64,000 bases of DNA, from positions 186,001-250,000 of the forward strand of contig JAWZXG010000027.1 of the NCBI GenBank assembly GCA_037178625.1. Direction: 5' to 3'. This DNA comes from Skeletonema tropicum (Eukaryota > Bacillariophyta > Thalassiosirophyceae > Thalassiosirales > Thalassiosiraceae). The notes below the pieces were generated by a model. That model was not told the origin of the DNA and did not search any database. It was given only the letters and a program-made list of their open reading frames with translations. The position numbers and the translations under genes are program-made. This document shows, piece by piece, positions 1 to 10,715 of the stretch (its first letter is position 1; each line of letters starts with the position of its first letter).

Positions 1-37
1 AGCTGTAGAGAATATAGCGAAGAGAGAGTTTTTTTCT
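1..37. repeat. 37-bp direct repeat, copy 1
   Basis: The first 37 bases recur at 1945-1981 in the same orientation, then the sequences diverge. The second copy lies just upstream of the second 294-bp repeat. The stretch 1-1350 otherwise holds only short unconvincing ORFs; parts near 700-770 are a diverged version of 1420-1480 (the shared words are around 'CCCCCTGGTTG'), so this whole 2.3 kb looks like accumulated, partly duplicated repeat DNA without a gene. Confidence 0.7.
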
Positions 38-1352
38 GTGCCACTCTCCGCTTTGTGCGGAGCAAGAAGGGGTGGGCAGGGGTCGTGTGATCAAGAGGGG
101 TGGGCAGGATTATTGTCCTCAGGAGACTCCGCTGGCTGCTGGAATTTCATCAGTTTTGGCAAGTGAAGGGACTTGACGCCCTCGCATAGATTCATTATCA
201 CATCAGGATCTACGCCTCGAATGCAAGGTGCCTACGGCTAGAAAATAGTTGGGTCGATTTCAGTATGTCTGTGACGGAGACTCGCTTTAGAGATGATAAT
301 CTACGCTCATCGAACCACCGACACGATGAGCCATCTCTGGTTTTCATGTAGACTTGTTGGAAGGAATGGACACACCTTGCCCAGGGATTGCTGACTATCA
401 TAATGCATCTCTGGAGGAATGGAACCATGTTGCGGGAAGGATGAAGATACTGAGGGGAGAGTCAGGTCGTTCATCATTCACGGATCGATGATGTGTTAAC
501 AGTTTGAGAAGGTCTATCTCTCAAACATCGTAAATTGGGACCTGCATTAAAGACTTAGGCAAGGGGGAATACAGACAATAACAGCAATGTCTTTATGCAG
601 AAGGGGTAGGACGAAGTAGATCGTTTCTATCGCGGTGGAATCGGTAGTGTTGACAAATAGTTGGTTTGACGACAGCCAGCTATTTGAGGTGAAACTCCGG
701 GCCGGGATGAGCATTACGCCCCCTGGTTGCGGAACTCCTCGCGTGGAAAGTCGAGAAGGAAGTGGGGTTGGTCAAACAACCATGACTGATTAAGATTGAA
801 TCCAAGCCGACCTCAAGAGCCCGTTCCCTCCTCTGCGCGTTCGACGCCCAACGCTGCATGGGGGATAAATCTACGCAAGGGAGTTCTGGGGTTGTGCCAC
901 ACTGTATCATGATGCCGAACACTATACCTCTCTTTGATGTGGTGTTGGTTTATCACCGCGTGCTTATCTTCCAAAGCATGTGATACAGTGTATGACAATG
1001 GATGCAATAGTGTGATCTGTGGTTAGTCTTGGCAACATGGGGGTTGATAGCATCCCAGTACTGACCATCACTAGGGAGGAGCCGTAGGTAATGGGAGAGA
1101 CACCATGTGTCTTTTACCGAGGCTACTTTACTGCTGGAGATCGTTGAGTATTGCGACAGATGATACGCTCAGCTTGAGAGGAAGATTGCTGAAATCATTC
1201 TCAACGGCTACCGAAGTGAGCATATGAAATCTGCGCGATCTATCAATCAAACGCTTTCGGAAGATGATAGTCCTAAGTCCCTTGGCCTGGAGGATGGAAA
1301 GGTTATCATCAGGACTTGTCGTTATCTATTGTGCAGAGCAAGAAGGGGTGGA

Positions 1353-1646
1353 GGTGCCTGCCCTACGTCACGGTACCCTGCGACATTGTTGGGCATGTTT
1401 GTTATAGAGACGTCTCCCTGTCTAATTCAGGCCAGGATGAGCAACACGTCCCCCTGGTTGTGAACTAACTATGACTATGGCATGTTCGCAATGAGTTCGT
1501 GTGAGCTGGCAATACCAGCCATGTGGACTACTGGAGGTGTATTTGGGTGCGACCCTGACACACTTTTTGCCCTTCATACGATTGCATAATAACAGTAGTT
1601 AGGATTCCTTTTGACTATTTATGAAGCCTGAGGACTTTATGATCCC
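1353..1646 (+). repeat. 294-bp direct repeat, copy 1
   Basis: This 294-bp block is repeated at 1999-2292 with about one mismatch seen (near 1458/2104). The two copies are 646 bp apart in the same orientation. No convincing ORF or terminal inverted repeat is visible within it. It may be a solo terminal repeat or part of a segmental duplication; I cannot decide which. Confidence 0.85.
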
Positions 1647-1998
1647 AGAGCGTGGTCGCCACCTCGCGTTGGGATCCATGAGAGGAGGCCTGCAAGAAAT
1701 GGTCAATATTGGGAGTCCTGACTACTTCAACTCTGATCGGAACTCAAGTTTGCGTCGAAGAAGAAGCGGTTTCTCCGGTAGTAGGGTTTTTGATGAGAAC
1801 CGAACCCCGAGAGATTGGGCTTGATCATCGAGAGAACTGGAGAGACCCGAACTCCAAGTTCGGTAGGGCTATCGATGATCACTAGATGATTTACGTGAGT
1901 TGCTTCCATAATTTATATGCGATTGCCTGGCCAGATTCTTTGGAAGCTGTAGAGAATATAGCGAAGAGAGAGTTTTTTTCTCCCACCCACCCTCCCTT

Positions 1999-2292
1999 GG
2001 TGCCTGCCCTACGTCACGGTACCCTGCGACATTGTTGGGCATGTTTGTTATAGAGACGTCTCCCTGTCTAATTCAGGCCAGGATGAGCAACACGTCCCCC
2101 TGGTTATGAACTAACTATGACTATGGCATGTTCGCAATGAGTTCGTGTGAGCTGGCAATACCAGCCATGTGGACTACTGGAGGTGTATTTGGGTGCGACC
2201 CTGACACACTTTTTGCCCTTCATACGATTGCATAATAACAGTAGTTAGGATTCCTTTTGACTATTTATGAAGCCTGAGGACTTTATGATCCC
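1999..2292 (+). repeat. 294-bp direct repeat, copy 2
   Basis: Second copy of the block at 1353-1646. It ends about 15 bp before the left end of the pogo-like MITE at 2308, so the MITE inserted in or next to the edge of this repeat. Confidence 0.85.
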
Positions 2293-2307
2293 CGCACACA
2301 TACAATA

Positions 2308-2868
2308 CAGTCGAGTAGCACGAACAGTACCCGGGGGGGGGTACAGAAATTTTGGCTAGGCTGAGTTCTGGGGGGGGGGTACAACTCGAAAATCACCACC
2401 TCAATGTCGACACCACCACCACATAATGTCGGAGGACTTTGCACATGCTACTACTATGAATTGCATCTTATGTACTACTGAATTAAACGAAGCACTGGAG
2501 TGACAGTCCGTTCCATTCATACAAGTGCAATGAATTCCAAACATACTACAAGACTGTGAAGAAAAACAGTAAACTAACTTGCGTCAAATGCAAGTCTGCT
2601 GTAGGGAACAAGATGTGCTCAAGCAAAATGTGCAAGAAATGTTGTCTTCAAGCATGACGTTCCCTGTGCTCAACACAAAAGAAAGAAGTAGTAAGGTATT
2701 CATTAAGATAGATTTGTGTTCAATGGTCCTACATAACGCAAGCGAGCGTTTACCTACTAAGAGCCCACAATTATGTCGATGAGGGGGGTACAAAACTTTA
2801 CCCTAGGCTGAGATTTGGAGGGGGGGTACAAGCAAAGTTAGGGGGGTACTGTTCGTGCTACTCGACTG
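2308..2868. mobile_element. pogo/Tc1-like non-autonomous element (MITE)
   Basis: A 561-bp element with perfect terminal inverted repeats beginning CAGTCGAGTAGCACGAAC, flanked by TA on both sides (2306-2307 and 2869-2870). CAG-starting ends and a TA target duplication are typical of the Tc1/mariner/pogo group. Just inside both ends lie runs of 6-10 G. The interior codes for no transposase, but 2578-2700 reads, with a frame change, as a small Cys/His-rich stretch (C..C, CKKCC, C..H), possibly the tail of a lost protein. The left end of the pogo-like transposon at 8335 resembles these ends, so the two are probably one family. Confidence 0.85.
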
Positions 2869-2871
2869 TAT

Positions 2872-3324
2872 GCCATGGTGATGCATGGTGTGGAGCTGCG
2901 CGCCAGCTGCCAGCTGCGACCTGCGACTGATTCATGGGCGCGCCAAGATTGAGATGGACATCTTCTCAAGTTGATGTTTTTACTCCCACCTCCTACCGCC
3001 TTCGCTGGCTGGAAACAAAGTTGCGGCTGCGGCTTTGACTTTGTGTTGAGTCGGTTAGCATAATCTATGTTACTGGATTATATATTAGCAGTGCACATCG
3101 TCTATTGTCGCCTGCGACATGGCCTGTATCATAATAGACTGAGCGAGTAAATGTACGATGATGAGCTCGATCTTTTTCAAAGCTTTGGCACTCCCAGTTT
3201 GCGTTTGCTGCTTGTCTAGCTCCACTTTTAGGTAGATGGCAATCATTTACTAACGATCAGAAGGGAGACCATAACTTATTACAGCAAACAAGTGTAATCA
3301 ACTGGGAGAATTGGCAACATCATC
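2872..3324. other. Gene-free interval
   Basis: No coding sequence recognised. It contains the motif TGATTCATGGGCGCGCC near 2928-2944, which recurs in similar form near 4323 and 30642, close to members of the Sel1 gene family. Confidence 0.5.
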
Positions 3325-4143
3325 TCAATCACAGTGCTCAGTATGAAAGAACCATCCTTCAGCTGCCTCCCTCTGTGGACTCTTGGTTGCATCTACAGCG
3401 GCCTGATCCGCACGTAGAGCCGCGGTAAGGTCCTCTTTGCTCAAATAATCATAGCCCTGCCCCTGCTGCTTAAACACCTCCATCAAAAAAAAAAAAAAAA
3501 AAAATTAACGGAAATCTTAAAGTACGTCATGGTTGGCCCTCCAGGGGCGAAATTATCTACAATTATCTAGAGCAATGTCACAAGTTACTACCCTTCGAGT
3601 GTAATTAAGCAAATAACCAACAGTTTTTCCATCACCCCGGAATTAGCAATTAAACACCTCCATCAGCATTGTGATTGAATCATCAAGTCCTTGTGCTGCA
3701 GCTATGAAAAAATGTTTCACTGCTCTCTTGATGCCGTTTTTATCCAACTCGATGCCTCCAAGATAATGCCTAGCTTGGGGATTTCCACGAATAGCTGCCT
3801 CTTCAAGATGGAATATTTCCGTCTCCCTGTCCTTCGCAACACCTTGCCCGACAAGATACATAACCGCCAGCTTAAAATGCGCCCTCGCATCTCCCAGTTC
3901 AACAGCCTTCGAAAACATCTCAAATGCTGCATCATAATTTCCTTGCTTGTACTCTTCTGCTCCTTGATCGGCCATCGCAACTGGATCGTTCGCCTCCACT
4001 CTTTTCAACGTTAATTTCTTCCGTTCCGCTTCAATTTCTGGAACAGGTTTTCTACAAAACAGACAAGATGGACAGGATGGAACGAAACTTGCTTCCTGAT
4101 TGTAGAGTGCTGGCCACGAATGTAAGGATGGACCACTTATCAT
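3325..4143 (-). CDS. Sel1-repeat protein, RING-derived N-terminus, two exons
   Basis: Exons 4143-3658 and 3477-3325 join in phase 0 to give 212 residues. The N-terminus keeps the last part of a RING finger (CPSC..CRKPVP), followed by a conserved KRVEANDPVA stretch and about three Sel1-like repeats (EMFSKAVELGDARAHFKLA, then HLEEAAIRGNPQARHYLG). The tail, DATKSPQREAAE, is a hallmark of the MYND-RING-Sel1 family of diatoms as I know it. Sel1 repeats usually act as protein-protein scaffolds. Compared with the family this copy lacks the MYND finger and most of the RING, so it is 5'-truncated; the frame is otherwise open. An in-frame stop lies just upstream of the ATG at 4143. Without splicing the ORF would stop at 3643, losing the conserved tail. 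It may be a functional short paralog or a young pseudogene. Confidence 0.75.
3478..3657 (-). mobile_element. Introner-like inserted intron in the Sel1 gene
   Basis: This 180-bp insertion is bounded by a 16-bp direct duplication, TGATGGAGGTGTTTAA on the coding strand (plus-strand copies at 3470-3485 and 3650-3665). Each copy contains AG|GT: the upstream copy supplies the 5' splice site (GTGTTT), the downstream copy supplies the 3' AG. A run of 20 T on the coding strand lies directly before the acceptor copy and can serve as polypyrimidine tract. Removing 3478-3657 restores the conserved family reading frame exactly. A paralogous decayed copy at 25403-25426 has the site without the insertion. 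A related body sequence occurs at 24419-24465. Splicing itself is inferred, not observed. Confidence 0.75.
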
Positions 4144-4371
4144 AACTACTTAGATTTGAGTCTCAGATATTAGACAATAGGCTTCTAAAAAGCCAAAACA
4201 CAATTCACTCCAGAATAAAGTTGCCAGCAGCAGGTGATGGCAGGTGATGGCATGGCATGGCATGGCATGGAGATAGGAATTGTAGAGTAACAAAATCAAA
4301 AAAGGAAAAGAGTGTGCGTGAATGATAGATGGGCGCGCAAGGTTGGATTACATATAATTCAACTTTAGCAA
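4144..4371. other. Upstream region of the Sel1 gene
   Basis: Contains a short tandem run of GGCAT units near 4246-4270 and the GATGGGCGCGC motif near 4323-4338. The part next to the gene (4100-4170) is similar to 25190-25255 and to 24715-24780, next to decayed copies of the same family. No other gene seen. Confidence 0.5.
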
Positions 4372-4441
4372 TGTTACTTCTTACTTCTTTTCTGTTCTGC
4401 TACTATTCTTGTACAAAGTAATCTTCTATCCTACACGGTGA

Positions 4442-4897
4442 TCATTTCGCGTCTTGCGGCTGTCTGTAACCAGCATATGCCAGACCAAGCAACTCAGAGA
4501 ATTCAAGATCCAACTGATCCAAAGCTGATTCATCACATTCGTCGTCAAAGTCTCCCAAAAGATCATCCATCAGTAGGAGATCTGAGTGACACTCGTAGGA
4601 CACTCTTGTACGTCGCTTGATCGTAGTGCAGCCTGATAGGTTAGAATGAGACATATCGGGCTCCTCAAACCTGTACGCTGACTTGCGGACAACGGGGATA
4701 GAATAGTAGAGGAACGAGTCATCTTGCTTCAGTGATTGGAGGTCTTCTGCACTCAGGGTACTGATATCGATTTCTATTGGTTCTGGATTGCAGGCTGCAG
4801 TAGCTGTGTGTACGGATATGGAAGAAGAAGAAGAAGCCGAGGATTGGTCCTTCTTGATGAAGGGAGTTGTGGTCTTGGTTGATCTGTCGTTGCACAT
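4442..4897 (-). CDS. Small acidic protein, tandem copy 1
   Basis: 151 residues. A Ser/Thr-rich N-terminus with a run of SSSSS is followed by the conserved core EIDISTLSAEDLQSLKQDD and FLYYSIPVVRKSAYR, then a basic patch (IKRRTRVSYECHSDLLL) and a very acidic C-terminus (DDLLGDFDDECDESALDQLD). I recognise the 'YYSIP' core as a diatom-type family of unknown function. No signal peptide or membrane segment is visible. This copy has a different tail from copies 2 and 3, ending in AGYRQPQDAK where they end in ACAA, because of local sequence change near 4442-4480. The function is unknown; the acidic tail would fit a regulatory or nuclear protein, but that is a guess. Confidence 0.75.
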   Translation of the reverse strand: MCNDRSTKTTTPFIKKDQSSASSSSSISVHTATAACNPEPIEIDISTLSAEDLQSLKQDDSFLYYSIPVVRKSAYRFEEPDMSHSNLSGCTTIKRRTRVSYECHSDLLLMDDLLGDFDDECDESALDQLDLEFSELLGLAYAGYRQPQDAK

Positions 4898-5964
4898 TGT
4901 ATTGTGAGGATGTAAGTAGATGTGTGACTTTTAGAAGAGTAAGTTGACAATTTAGTAGCTTGTTAGGCTTGATGGTTGAATAATTTATGCGATGTACAAA
5001 AGCTGTTTTGCTCTTGCCTTGCTGAGAGAGTTACGATTACCAATTCACTTGATTGAGGCCAAAGCGAGAGCTGACAAAGGAATAAGATTGAAGTTGGTCA
5101 GGTGCTTTGAGGGTCTCTGCTTGCAGTAAATATGTATGAATCGAAACAAGCCCAGGCTAGAAAGAAAACTTTACTTAGGTATGTAGTAACGGTGATTTAG
5201 CTGAGTGGGGCAAAGTAAACTGAGAGCTGATAAATGATGCATGCAATAAAAATCTTTTATATATTGTCTACTTATATTGAGAAGTAAACTGCCTATCTAG
5301 TCAGTGCTAGTATTTTGATAATCAAGTACATATCTGCAGCTTTGATGTCCAATACTGAGGTATCCCCTCTCTTCTTTAAGTACGATTACATACTTTTCTA
5401 CTTCTCCGTTTGAAAGACGAACGCCGAATGACCGGTACTTACCCAATGACCGACCATACAAATTCTAGAGCCTGCATAAACAAAAACAGGTTAACCTGAT
5501 CGTCAAAGACATTATCAGGTACTGTGTTGTAGAATTACTCCGTCATGAATTATCACAGCTCACAAATTCTTCTTCTTCTCATGTTGACCTCACCTCCACG
5601 GCTAAACATAACTTCACGGCTTTATTTTCGGTCTTATTGTTGAAAGAAGTAAAACATTGTTGTGCAAAGAAATTAATCGTTTTAGAACTAGCCAACACAT
5701 TCATTTGTTCCAGAGATGCAGTATGTGAAGATGATAGAGGAGTGTGCAAGTAGTGTCTGGTGAATTCCAAATCATTGAAATAAAGGGAAGAAATCTGAAA
5801 TCAGTTACTTAGATTGATTGACACATCGAACATGAAAAAGACGATCAGATTATGACTTAACAAGCAGATTTACTGTTACTTCTTTACTGTTCTGCTACTA
5901 TTCTTGTACAAAGTAATCTTCTATCCTACACGGTGATCATTTCGCGTCTTGCGGCTGCCTATGC

Positions 5965-6396
5965 CTATGCAGCACATGCCAGACCAAGCAACTCAGAGAA
6001 TTCAAGATCCAACTGATCCAAAGCTGATTCATCACATTCGTCGTCAAAGTCTCCCAAAAGATTATCCATCAGTAGGAGATCTGAGTGACACTCGTAGGAC
6101 ACTCTTGTACGTCGCTTGATGGTAGTGCATCCTGATAGGTTAGAATGAGACATATCGGGCTCCTCAAACCTGTACGCTGACTTGCGGACAACGGGGATAG
6201 AATAGTAGAGGAACGAGTCATCTTGCTTCAGTGATTGGAGGTCTTCTGCACTCAGGGTACTGATATCGATTTCTATTGGTTCTGGATTGCAGGCTGCAGT
6301 AGCTGTGTGTACGGATATGGAAGAAGAAGAAGAAGCAGAGGATTGGTCCTTCTTGATGAAGGGAGTTGTGGTCTTGGTTGATCTGTCGTTGCACAT
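5965..6396 (-). CDS. Small acidic protein, tandem copy 2
   Basis: 143 residues, almost identical to the copies at 4442 and 7461. One visible replacement is D to N in the acidic tail (MDNLLGD). It ends ACAA. The upstream ~470 bp is also shared between the tandem units, so promoter and gene were duplicated together and the copies may be co-regulated. Confidence 0.75.
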   Translation of the reverse strand: MCNDRSTKTTTPFIKKDQSSASSSSSISVHTATAACNPEPIEIDISTLSAEDLQSLKQDDSFLYYSIPVVRKSAYRFEEPDMSHSNLSGCTTIKRRTRVSYECHSDLLLMDNLLGDFDDECDESALDQLDLEFSELLGLACAA

Positions 6397-7460
6397 TGTA
6401 TTGTGAGGATGTAAGTAGATGTGTGACTTTTAGAAGAGTAAGTTGACAATTTAGTAGCTTGTTAGGCTTGATGGTTGAATAATTTATGCGATGTACAAAA
6501 GCTGTTTTGCTCTTGCCTTGCTGAGAGAGTTACGATTACCAATTCACTTGATTGAGGCCAAAGCGAGAGCTGACAAAGGAATGAGATTGAAGTTGGTCAG
6601 GTGCTTTGAGGGTCTCTGCTTGCAGTAAATATGTATGAATCGAAACAAGCCCAGGCTAGAAAGAAAACTTTACTTAGGTATGTAGTAACGGTGATTTAGC
6701 TGAGTGGGGCAAAGTAAACTGAGAGCTGATAAATGATGCATGCAATAAAAATCTTTTATATATTGTCTACTTATATTGAGAAGTAAACTGCCTATCTAGT
6801 CAGTGCTAGTATTTTGATAATCAAGTACATATCTGCAGCTTTGATGTCCAATACTGAGGTATCCCCTCTCTTCTTTAAGTACGATTACATACTTTTCTAC
6901 TTCTCCGTTTGAAAGACGAACGCCGAATGACCGGTACTTACCCAATGACCGACCATACTAATTCTAGAGCCTGCATAAACAAAAACAGGTTAACCTGATC
7001 GTCAAAGACATTATCAGGTACCGTGTTGTAGAATTACTCCGTCATGAATTATCACAGCTCACAAATTCTTCTTCTCATGTTGACCTCACCTCCACGGCTA
7101 AACATAACTTCACGGCTTTATTTTCGGTCTTATTGTTGAAAGAAGTAAAACATTGTTGTGTAAAGAAATTAATCGTTTTAGAACTAGCCAACACATTCAT
7201 TTGTTCCAGAGATGCAGTATGTGAAGATGATAGAGGAGTGTGCAAGTAGTGTCTGGTGAATTCCAAATCATTGAAATAAAGGGAAGAAATCTGAAATCAG
7301 TTACTTAAATTGATTGACACATCGAACATGAAAAAGACGATCAGATTATGACTTAACAAGCAGATTTACTGTTACTTCTTTACTGTTCTGCTACTATTCT
7401 TGTACAAAGTAATCTTCTATCCTACACGGTGATCATTTCGCGTCTTGCGGCTGCCTATGC

Positions 7461-7898
7461 CTATGCAGCACATGCCAGACCAAGCAACTCAGAGAATTCA
7501 AGATCCAACTGATCCAAAGCTGATTCATCACATTCGTCGTCAAAGTCTCCCAAAAGATCATCCATCAGTAGGAGATCTGAGTGACACTCGTAGGACACTC
7601 TTGTACGTCGCTTGATGGTAGTGCATCCTGATAGGTTAGAATGAGACATATCGGGCTCCTCAAACCTGTACGCTGACTTGCGGACAACGGGGATAGAATA
7701 GTAGAGGAACGAGTCATCTTGCTTCAGTGATTGGAGGTCTTCTGCACTCAGGGTACTGATATCGATTTCTATTGGTTCTGGATTGCAGGCTGCAGTAGCT
7801 GTGTGTACGGATATGGAAGAAGAAGAAGAAGCAGAGGATTGGTCCTTCTTGTTCTTGATGAAGGGAGTTGTGGTCTTGGTTGATCTGTCGTTGCACAT
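7461..7898 (-). CDS. Small acidic protein, tandem copy 3
   Basis: 145 residues. It differs from copy 2 by an in-frame insertion of two residues after FIKN near residue 15 and restores D in the MDDLLGD motif. Its upstream region matches units 1 and 2 only to about 8132, after which the sequence is unrelated, so this copy may have lost distal promoter sequence or represent the ancestral edge of the array. Confidence 0.75.
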   Translation of the reverse strand: MCNDRSTKTTTPFIKNKKDQSSASSSSSISVHTATAACNPEPIEIDISTLSAEDLQSLKQDDSFLYYSIPVVRKSAYRFEEPDMSHSNLSGCTTIKRRTRVSYECHSDLLLMDDLLGDFDDECDESALDQLDLEFSELLGLACAA

Positions 7899-8334
7899 TG
7901 TATTGTGAGGATGTAAGTAGTTGTGTGACTAATAGAGAAGTAAGTTGACAATGTAGAGCTTGTTAGGCTTGATGGTTGAATAATTTATGCGATGTACAAA
8001 ATGCTGTTTTGCTCTTGCCCTGTTGACAGAATTACGATTACCATACTTCATCGCGCTTGATTGAGGCCAAAGCTAGAGCTGACAAAGGAACGAGTCAGCT
8101 GCTTCGAGGCTCTCTGCTTGTAGCAAGCCGAGCTGGTCCGGTCTAGTAAAAGTAGTAACTAACTAGATCGGTATAAACCACCAAGCGCCAGGACGGTGTC
8201 ATCCGTAGAACTTCTACGTAGGAATTCTGTGATAACCCAAGTACCTTTTTTGCCCGCCTGAGCCATTTTGGAACAGCACCCGGGCGGGTGCCAAACTGAA
8301 AATTCCGTCCGCCGATCGCGATTTTGCTTTGGTA

Positions 8335-10715
8335 CAGTCAAATCCCACGAACTATCCCCCCCCGGGGGATAAGAATTTTGGCTAGCCTGAGATTTGGGGG
8401 GGGTAACTCAAAGTTGAACCTCAAAAAGTTCCACCTCCCACCTCCCGCCCACCTCACATACAGCTCTCACAACAACATCAGTTTGTACAACTCACAACTC
8501 CGCCACCATTGTTGCATCTCTACTGAATTACTGAATCATAGCATAGCATAGCATTGCTTAGTTTGTTTTCGGTTCATACCTCGGATACGAAAATTTTTGC
8601 AAAAAAGGATTCGGAACCCACCGGTCGAAGCATCCGCTCCTCAACCTTTCACATTAGGCAAACAGCAATGCCCATAATATTGCCTTCTTTACTTCACCTC
8701 TCAGGGACTATCATCGCACATAAGGAGCCACGAGGCCAGGGGGGAGATCGGGAGGTAAAGCGACCAAAACAAGCTGCTAGTGGAAAAGTAAAATTGAGAA
8801 CACACAAGATAAAGATGGAAATTGGACAACTCTCACCAAAGACGAAAGCGCTGCTTTGTGTTGCTTAGTGAACGAAACCAGTTGAATGCGACCAACGGGA
8901 GGGGAGGAGCGGAGAAATGTCACTGAGTCGACAGGAAAAACACCGGAGGATGAACGTGGGGTATAGAAGAAGATGGCATAATTGTACTTGACGGTGATGA
9001 TGAAGTGATGGCAGATGCCACTAAACCGACGGAGAAAACACCGAAAGACGAGCGTGACACGGTAGAAGGAAGTGGTGGGTTTGAAGCAGGAGATGATGAT
9101 GAGTGGACCGGAGAGGGTGGAAGTCGAAGAAGTTGATCAAGGTGCCCCAACAGTGCACAATATGCGTCAACCCCGTCAACGAAACTGGCATGTTTCAGAA
9201 ATTGTCGACATTTTGGATAAATGGAAAGAAAATAAAAAGAAAGCAGCACCAGTTGGGAAGAAGAAATTCTGCAAACTCTTTGCCAGTAAATACAACCGCC
9301 GTCTTGATTCAAGTCAATTGAGGAAATGGACCAAAAATGAGAAGAATATTAGGGATTCTGCAAAGAAGACAGGTGCAGATAGGCGATCGCAATCGACCAT
9401 TCGACATCAAGAAGCTGCGAAGTACCCCGACATGGAGTATCACCTTGCTGCTTGGATCCGTGGCATGAGACAAATGGGGTATGTTGTTGAGACTTGGATG
9501 GTGAATGCTGAAGCAAGAATGTTACTTCATGTGCATTATAAGAACCAATTTCCTAAACCAAAGGATGATGGGACTGATGATAAAGACTATCCATTTAAAT
9601 GCAGGTGAGTATGATAATTGTGTGTCTTTGACGCAAAATGGACGTTTGTACTCATCTTTTCTCTTTCCTCTTCTGCACCGCACAGTGATTCTTGGAGCAA
9701 GAAATTTTTCAAACGTTTTAACTTCTCTGTGAAGACGATTGGAAAAAGGTCAATATGCCGGCTACCTCTGAAGAGAGATGATGACTAGTATAGCTGACTT
9801 CCACATTAGAACTCGAGTACTCCAGCTTTCTCGCATCCGTGATCCTCACTTTGGCTTCACGTCTCCCTTCTATGTGTATTCGCATGATCAAGTCCCCTTA
9901 GAACTGGCCAATAGCCGAGCCAAAACTGTTCATGATAAAGGTGATTACCATGTCTATGATGCAGTGGGAAAAGACAATGATGCAAAAAGATTCTGCACTC
10001 TCAACTTGTTTGGAGCCATGCAGTATCGTGCAGATGGATTGAATGTTCCCAAACCTCACATTGTCTTTCAAGGTAAATTTCAACCTGGATGCGACTGGCA
10101 CGACAAGGAAGAAGTTGCCCTGTGGGATTCTCGCGTGTTGTAGTCTCCTTTCAGGAGAATGCCTGGGTCGATGGACCAACTCATAGGTATGGATTGAAGG
10201 AGGTCCTTGGCCCAATCAATGCCCATCTTGTTGAAGAAGATATGCAGGGAGTCGCTTTTGAGGATAATTTGTCTGCACACAAGATGGAATCAACTATGCA
10301 GTTCTGGGGGAGTGATCCATCTGTGTCAAACTTCATCCCCACTCAATTCCTTCCGGCAAAGTTGACGGACATCGTCCAAGTAATTGACCGTCACATTGGT
10401 ATCATCTACAAGAGGGCAGTTTATCATGCGTGCAGGGTTGAATATATGAGAAGGTTTCGAGAGGCAGAAGCAAATGCAGTAGACGGAAAACCGCCAATGA
10501 CCAAACCGATGACCCCCCGTGAGAAGCGCATTATCACCACCAAGGCAATTGCGGACTGTCACGCTAAACTGACGAAATCAACGTCTAACACTTACTATCG
10601 TGCCTTTATTGCTACTGCAACATGGACTCCCGTAAGTCGCATGTACGATGATCCAATCTTGATGGCAACGACAGCCCCCGATGAAGAACCCTATTTGTTA
10701 GCAAAGTCTTGACGT
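8335..10715 (+). mobile_element. pogo-like DNA transposon, right end not found
   Basis: A left end starting CAGTCAAATCCCACGAAC after TA (8333-8334) matches the pattern of the MITE ends at 2308. It is followed by the same kind of C/G run and the words ATTTTGGCTAGCCTGAG, also found just inside the MITE left end. The transposase remnant begins at 9072. I found no matching right end before the DIRS-like remnant, so the right boundary given is only the end of the transposase; the element is probably truncated. Confidence 0.65.
9072..10712 (+). pseudogene. pogo-like (CENP-B/Tc5 HTH + DDE) transposase, frameshifted
   Basis: Exon 1 (9072-9604) reads as an N-terminal helix-turn-helix region (WHVSEIVDILDKW, SQLRKWTKNEKNI) and a Tc5-like second HTH (YHLAAWIRGMRQMG). 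An 81-bp GT-AG intron (9605-9685) joins to SDSWSKKFFKRFNFSVKTIG, which continues the Tc5 domain. A frame change near 9780 leads to the DDE domain with YSHDQVPLEL (first catalytic D region) and ends in a stop at 10141. Another frame change near 10130 continues with VSFQENAWVD, FEDNLSAHK (second D) and KLTDIVQVIDRHIG. Order and motifs are those of pogo/Tigger transposases, which cut and paste DNA in the nucleus. At least two frameshifts make it inactive. Confidence 0.8.

Larger units (their letters stand above)
4372..8132. repeat. ~1.5-kb tandem repeat, two full units and a truncated third
   Basis: Unit 1 is about 4372-5873, unit 2 about 5874-7369, and unit 3 starts at about 7370 and loses similarity near 8132. 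Units 1 and 2 differ by scattered substitutions and small indels. Each unit carries one minus-strand gene and its upstream region. Small in-frame differences between copies (a 2-residue insertion in copy 3, one D/N change in copy 2, a different C-terminus in copy 1) show these are real separate copies and not a simple assembly duplication. Confidence 0.9.

Noticed and set aside
3485..3504. A20 run taken as the poly(A) tail of a retroposed SINE
   Set aside because: The run is at the wrong end for a 3' tail in plus orientation and is a poly(T) on the gene's strand, directly before the acceptor; an introner-like insertion explains the data better, although a SINE-derived origin is not excluded.
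5579..5770. 63-codon minus-strand ORF, present almost identically at 7075-7266
   Set aside because: Both copies lie in recently duplicated units, so conservation is expected even without coding function; no motif, and no copy in the truncated third unit.
8554..8868. 104-codon plus-strand ORF in the 5' part of the pogo-like element
   Set aside because: No motif; probably leader sequence of the transposase or chance.
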